From contig DAIEQA010000007.1 of assembly GCA_027348115.1 (NCBI GenBank), forward strand, positions 1 through 7,243: a stretch of 7,243 bases of DNA, given 5' to 3'. How positions within the stretch are numbered: position 1 is the first letter of the stretch; every line of letters starts with the position of its first letter. A program made the translations under genes and the position numbers. The notes under the pieces are model-generated. The model was not told where the DNA came from, did no database searches, and saw nothing but the letters and a program-made list of their open reading frames with translations. The DNA comes from Fen-1258 sp027348115 (GTDB lineage: Bacteria > Bacteroidota > Ignavibacteria > Ignavibacteriales > Melioribacteraceae). Below, piece after piece: positions 5,387 through 7,243 of the stretch.

Positions 5387-7243
5387 ATGGACGAAAATCA
5401 TATCCATCCTAGAGAAGTTGCAAACAAAGCGCCAAAAGAAAATTTGTACAAAGCTATCGATCTTGCGTTGAGGGTTGAGAGCGATGCCCTGCGGCTTAAT
5501 ACACAAACGTTCAATACCAATAGGTATAAAGCCATCGGTAAACTTGATGATTACGAATTGCTGAAAGACCGCGCCCGCAAAATTAAAGAGGAGTCGATTC
5601 AAAATTTACCCGCATTGGTAGATACACTTACCAAAACAATTGAGGCCCGCGGCGGAAAAGTTTTTTATGCCAAATCGAAAACCGAAGCATCAAATTATGT
5701 TAAGGATGTTTGCAAATCTCATAATGCTAAATTAGTTGTTAAGGCCAAGTCGATTACGTCTGAAGAAATAGAACTGAACCGCACGCTTGAAGCAGAAAAC
5801 ATTGAAGTTGCCGAAACCGACCTGGCGGAATTTATCTTACAAGTATCGAAAGAACAGCCGTCGCATATAGTTGCGCCTGCAATTCATCGAAGCCGTGAAA
5901 GAATTTCAAAATTATTTAAAGAGAATTTCAAAACAGATAGACCTCTCGAAACCGGAGAGCAGCTTACAGAATTTGCGCGGGATATACTTCGGCAAAAATT
6001 TCTTTCTGCGGATATAGGAATCAGCGGCGCAAATTTGATGGCGGCGGAAGAAGGAACTATTCTTCTTGTTGAAAGCGAAGGGAACATTCGCTTAACAACT
6101 CATTTACCGGCGGTTCATATTGCAATTGTGGGAATTGAAAAAATTATCCCGAGCAAAAAAGAATTCGGCACTTTCATTGAGCTTCTTGCTGCGAGCGGCA
6201 CAGGCCAGCCCCTTTCTTCTTACACCAGCATACTTGAACCGCCGCTTCAAATTCCAATTCTGAATCTTAACGACAGGGATGATAAAGTACGAGAGTTCCA
6301 TCTGGTGCTTGTTGATAACGGGCGGATGAGAATGCGCAACGATTCCGATTTGCGAGAAGCCCTTTACTGCATTCGTTGCAGCGCCTGTATGAATGTTTGC
6401 GCTAATTTTCAAACTGTGGGCGGTCACGCATTTGGCGGTGAATGCTACAACGGCGGAATCGGCGGCGCATGGACTGTAGGAACTTCCGGCAAATTGGAAA
6501 ACGGAAGATTCGCAGAACTTTGCACCGGGTGTTCGCGTTGTATTCCAAATTGTCCCGTTAGAATCGACATCCCGAGATTAAATACAACAATCAAAGACCG
6601 TTTAATCAAAGCGGGCGAGCCGTCGTTTCAGAAAAAGTTTTTCGGTAATTTTTCTTCGCTGGCAAAATTTGCTTCGATAGCGCCTTCTATTTCAAATTGG
6701 ATAAGCAGTTTAAAGATCAGCAGAAAATTATTTGAGGGAATAGTCGGCTTCGAGATGAAAAGAACTATACCTAAATTTGCTGGCCGGACTTTTGCTCGCC
6801 AATTTAAAAATCATAAAAAACTTCATTCCCGTATTCCCAACGAAAAGCTGCAATCCCAAAAATTAATTTTGTTCGGTGACGTTTATACAAACTATAATAA
6901 TCCGCATGTTGGGATTGCCGTGATAAATGTATTCGAAGAATTAGGAATCGCAATTACGGCGGGTAAAGTTATGGAAGACGGACGGGCGGCGCAATCTCAG
7001 GGCCTGGTTGATTCTGCAAAGAAGAGCGCGAAGAAAGTTTCTTCTTACATTGAAAAAGTAATTGATGAAGGTTCTGAAATTATCTTTGCCGAACCGAGCG
7101 TTCTTGCAATGATAAGATACGATTACAAAAATCTTATTAACAATGATGATATTCATAAAAAGATAAAGCTGCATTGCTACGACCCTTTTGAATACTTGAA
7201 CAAAATAATTGCGGATGGCATCCTTGAAACAGAAAGTCTAAAA
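5387..7243 (+). CDS. lutB: LutB-like LUD/ferredoxin protein with fused C-terminal CCG-like domain, 3'-partial
   Basis: Large iron-sulfur protein that probably accepts electrons in the oxidation of lactate to pyruvate together with LutC. The ATG at 5387 is 4 nt after the lutC stop, and the frame stays open for 619 codons to the window edge, so the C-terminus is missing. Domains in order: a LutB-type LUD domain (about 1-320) with EARGGKVFYAK (86-96), VKAKSITSEEIELN, PSHIVAPAIH and the conserved ATGQ-like SGTGQPLSSYTS; two [4Fe-4S] ferredoxin motifs, C328-x2-C331-x2-C334-x3-C338 (CIRCSACMNVC) and C379-x2-C382-x2-C385-x3-C389P (CTGCSRCIPNCP); a basic linker (about 400-490); then a CCG-like domain from about 490. 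LutB of Bacillus is shorter and ends soon after the ferredoxin region. The extension resembles the GlpC/LutA cysteine-rich domain (YTNYNNPHVG at 500-509), yet has none of its cysteines. No signal peptide is visible, so it is cytosolic or peripheral. Confidence 0.9.
   Translation, partial: MDENHIHPREVANKAPKENLYKAIDLALRVESDALRLNTQTFNTNRYKAIGKLDDYELLKDRARKIKEESIQNLPALVDTLTKTIEARGGKVFYAKSKTEASNYVKDVCKSHNAKLVVKAKSITSEEIELNRTLEAENIEVAETDLAEFILQVSKEQPSHIVAPAIHRSRERISKLFKENFKTDRPLETGEQLTEFARDILRQKFLSADIGISGANLMAAEEGTILLVESEGNIRLTTHLPAVHIAIVGIEKIIPSKKEFGTFIELLAASGTGQPLSSYTSILEPPLQIPILNLNDRDDKVREFHLVLVDNGRMRMRNDSDLREALYCIRCSACMNVCANFQTVGGHAFGGECYNGGIGGAWTVGTSGKLENGRFAELCTGCSRCIPNCPVRIDIPRLNTTIKDRLIKAGEPSFQKKFFGNFSSLAKFASIAPSISNWISSLKISRKLFEGIVGFEMKRTIPKFAGRTFARQFKNHKKLHSRIPNEKLQSQKLILFGDVYTNYNNPHVGIAVINVFEELGIAITAGKVMEDGRAAQSQGLVDSAKKSAKKVSSYIEKVIDEGSEIIFAEPSVLAMIRYDYKNLINNDDIHKKIKLHCYDPFEYLNKIIADGILETESLK
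6857..7243 (+). other. Degenerate, cysteine-free CCG-like (GlpC/LutA-type) domain within the LutB-like protein
   Basis: Residues from about 491 follow the GlpC-type CCG domain pattern: LILFGDVYTNYNNPHVG, then a helix (VINVFEELGI), then EDGRAAQSQG, then a long helix, then FAEPSVLAMIRYDY and a YDPFEYL motif near the end. In iron-sulfur-binding relatives the matching positions read TCYVNYNNP, CCGMPQLEQG and PSCALML. Here the cysteines are replaced by V499, E530, D531 and V572. The only cysteine left in the region is in the segment KLHCYDPFEYL, outside the motif. The fold seems kept while cluster binding is lost. The domain continues to the window edge and may be incomplete. The alignment is from memory of the family. 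Confidence 0.7.

Overview
The window is the core of a bacterial microcompartment (BMC) operon of the fucose/rhamnose-degrading type, first described in Planctomycetes and Verrucomicrobia (PVM-type). All credible genes lie on the + strand, packed head to tail. AT-rich third positions and frequent AAA, GAA and ATT codons argue against a GC-rich planctomycete. A fermentative member of the Bacteroidota/Chlorobi side (for example Ignavibacteria) is a reasonable but weak guess. The sequence carries no taxonomic marker.

Layout: (i) 1-36, a few codons that may be the tail of an upstream gene, possibly the CoA-acylating aldehyde dehydrogenase. (ii) 67-1178, a shell module of one hexamer-forming BMC-H gene and three tandem pentamer-forming BMC-P genes, separated by 4 nt or overlapping by 4 and 1 nt. 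(iii) 1179-1293, a non-coding gap holding an imperfect hairpin. (iv) 1294-4798, an enzyme module: class II fuculose/rhamnulose-1-phosphate aldolase with a C-terminal encapsulation-peptide-like tail, a variant acetate kinase, and rhamnulokinase. (v) 4840-7243, a lactate-oxidation module: LutC-like LUD protein, then a large LutB-like LUD/ferredoxin protein that is still open at the end of the window.

How the genes fit together (inference from family knowledge): rhamnulokinase phosphorylates the ketose. The aldolase, probably inside the shell, splits the ketose-1-phosphate into DHAP and L-lactaldehyde. In PVM-type BMCs a CoA-acylating aldehyde dehydrogenase and PduL, neither clearly in this window, turn lactaldehyde into lactoyl-CoA and lactoyl-phosphate. 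The acetate-kinase homologue would then release lactate and ATP, and the Lut proteins could oxidise lactate to pyruvate. The window would thus link an aldehyde-handling organelle to a lactate-to-pyruvate exit.

Most unusual points: the LutB-like protein carries a fused C-terminal CCG (cysteine-rich, GlpC/LutA-like) domain in which all the expected ligand cysteines are replaced; the acetate kinase departs from the classical enzyme at several active-site positions; and two of the three BMC-P proteins lack the usual central-pore loop.
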